Source of the DNA: Planctomycetota bacterium
GTDB taxonomy: Bacteria > Planctomycetota > MHYJ01 > JACQXL01 > JAVHLO01
DNA: 14,010 bases
Assembly (NCBI GenBank): GCA_031082105.1
Contig: JAVHLO010000029.1
Location: forward strand, 1-14,010
Direction of reading: 5' to 3'
Positions 13,993 to 14,010 of this stretch are shown here, piece after piece. The translations under genes were made by a program, and so were the position numbers. The number at the start of each line of letters is the position of its first letter. The stretch's first letter is position 1. The notes beneath the pieces were generated by a model, which worked only from the letters and a program-made list of their open reading frames with translations, made no database searches and was not told the origin of the DNA.

Positions 13993-14010
13993 AGAGTTGA
14001 AGAAGATATT

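Overview
The window is about 60% G+C and every supported gene lies on the + strand, closely spaced. It carries a formate dehydrogenase / heterodisulfide-reductase-like (Fdh-Hdr) electron-transfer operon that enters from the left edge (fdhA lacks its 5' end). The organism is most likely an uncultured anaerobic bacterium, such as a syntroph, sulfate reducer, acetogen or candidate-phylum member. The Fdh/Hdr/MvhD content points to anaerobic life. GTG starts, Shine-Dalgarno sites, an ORF6N-domain gene and REP-like hairpins of bacterial type favour a bacterium over a methanogen. I cannot place it to phylum from the sequence alone.

Layout: fdhA, Cys-type catalytic subunit, 5' partial (2-1738); a chimera of an FrhB-like N-terminus and an HdrA module that lacks the first Rossmann half (1875-3281); hdrA with N-domain and C-terminal ferredoxin but without the inserted ferredoxin (3300-5123); an ORF6N-domain DNA-binding-type gene of lower G+C that interrupts the operon (5199-5744); a 1173-residue tandem HdrA-HdrA fusion (5755-9276); mvhD (9411-9833); an FrhB/FdhB-like iron-sulfur subunit (10016-11140); hdrC (11312-11920); hdrB with two CCG domains (12081-12941); and a [2Fe-2S]/2[4Fe-4S] electron carrier (13115-13909).

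Working model (inference): formate oxidised by FdhA feeds electrons through the FrhB-like and iron-sulfur subunits and MvhD into HdrA-type flavin modules. These bifurcate or confurcate electrons between a low-potential carrier and HdrBC, where HdrB would reduce a disulfide or another acceptor. Four HdrA-type modules are spread over three polypeptides, each keeping the C-x(10-12)-C-x3-CC cysteine tetrad. The pair made by the second and third genes repeats the domain order of the fused 1173-residue protein, as if the same two-module assembly existed once split and once fused.

The second theme is repeats. Nearly every spacer holds a locally different element built from tandem degenerate words of 7, 9 or 10 bp, usually as two inverted arms. 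Related material also sits in frame inside coding sequence at inter-domain positions of HdrA modules (4025-4109, about 6206-6318, 7251-7358, 8120-8155, 8241-8331). At least two stop codons (9274-9276 and 12939-12941) lie inside repeat words. One hairpin element occurs both in a spacer (9875-9910) and inside the fusion gene (8120-8155), with a compensatory base-pair change. No stretch over 300 bases lacks a gene; the longest spacer (9834-10015) is almost wholly repeat.
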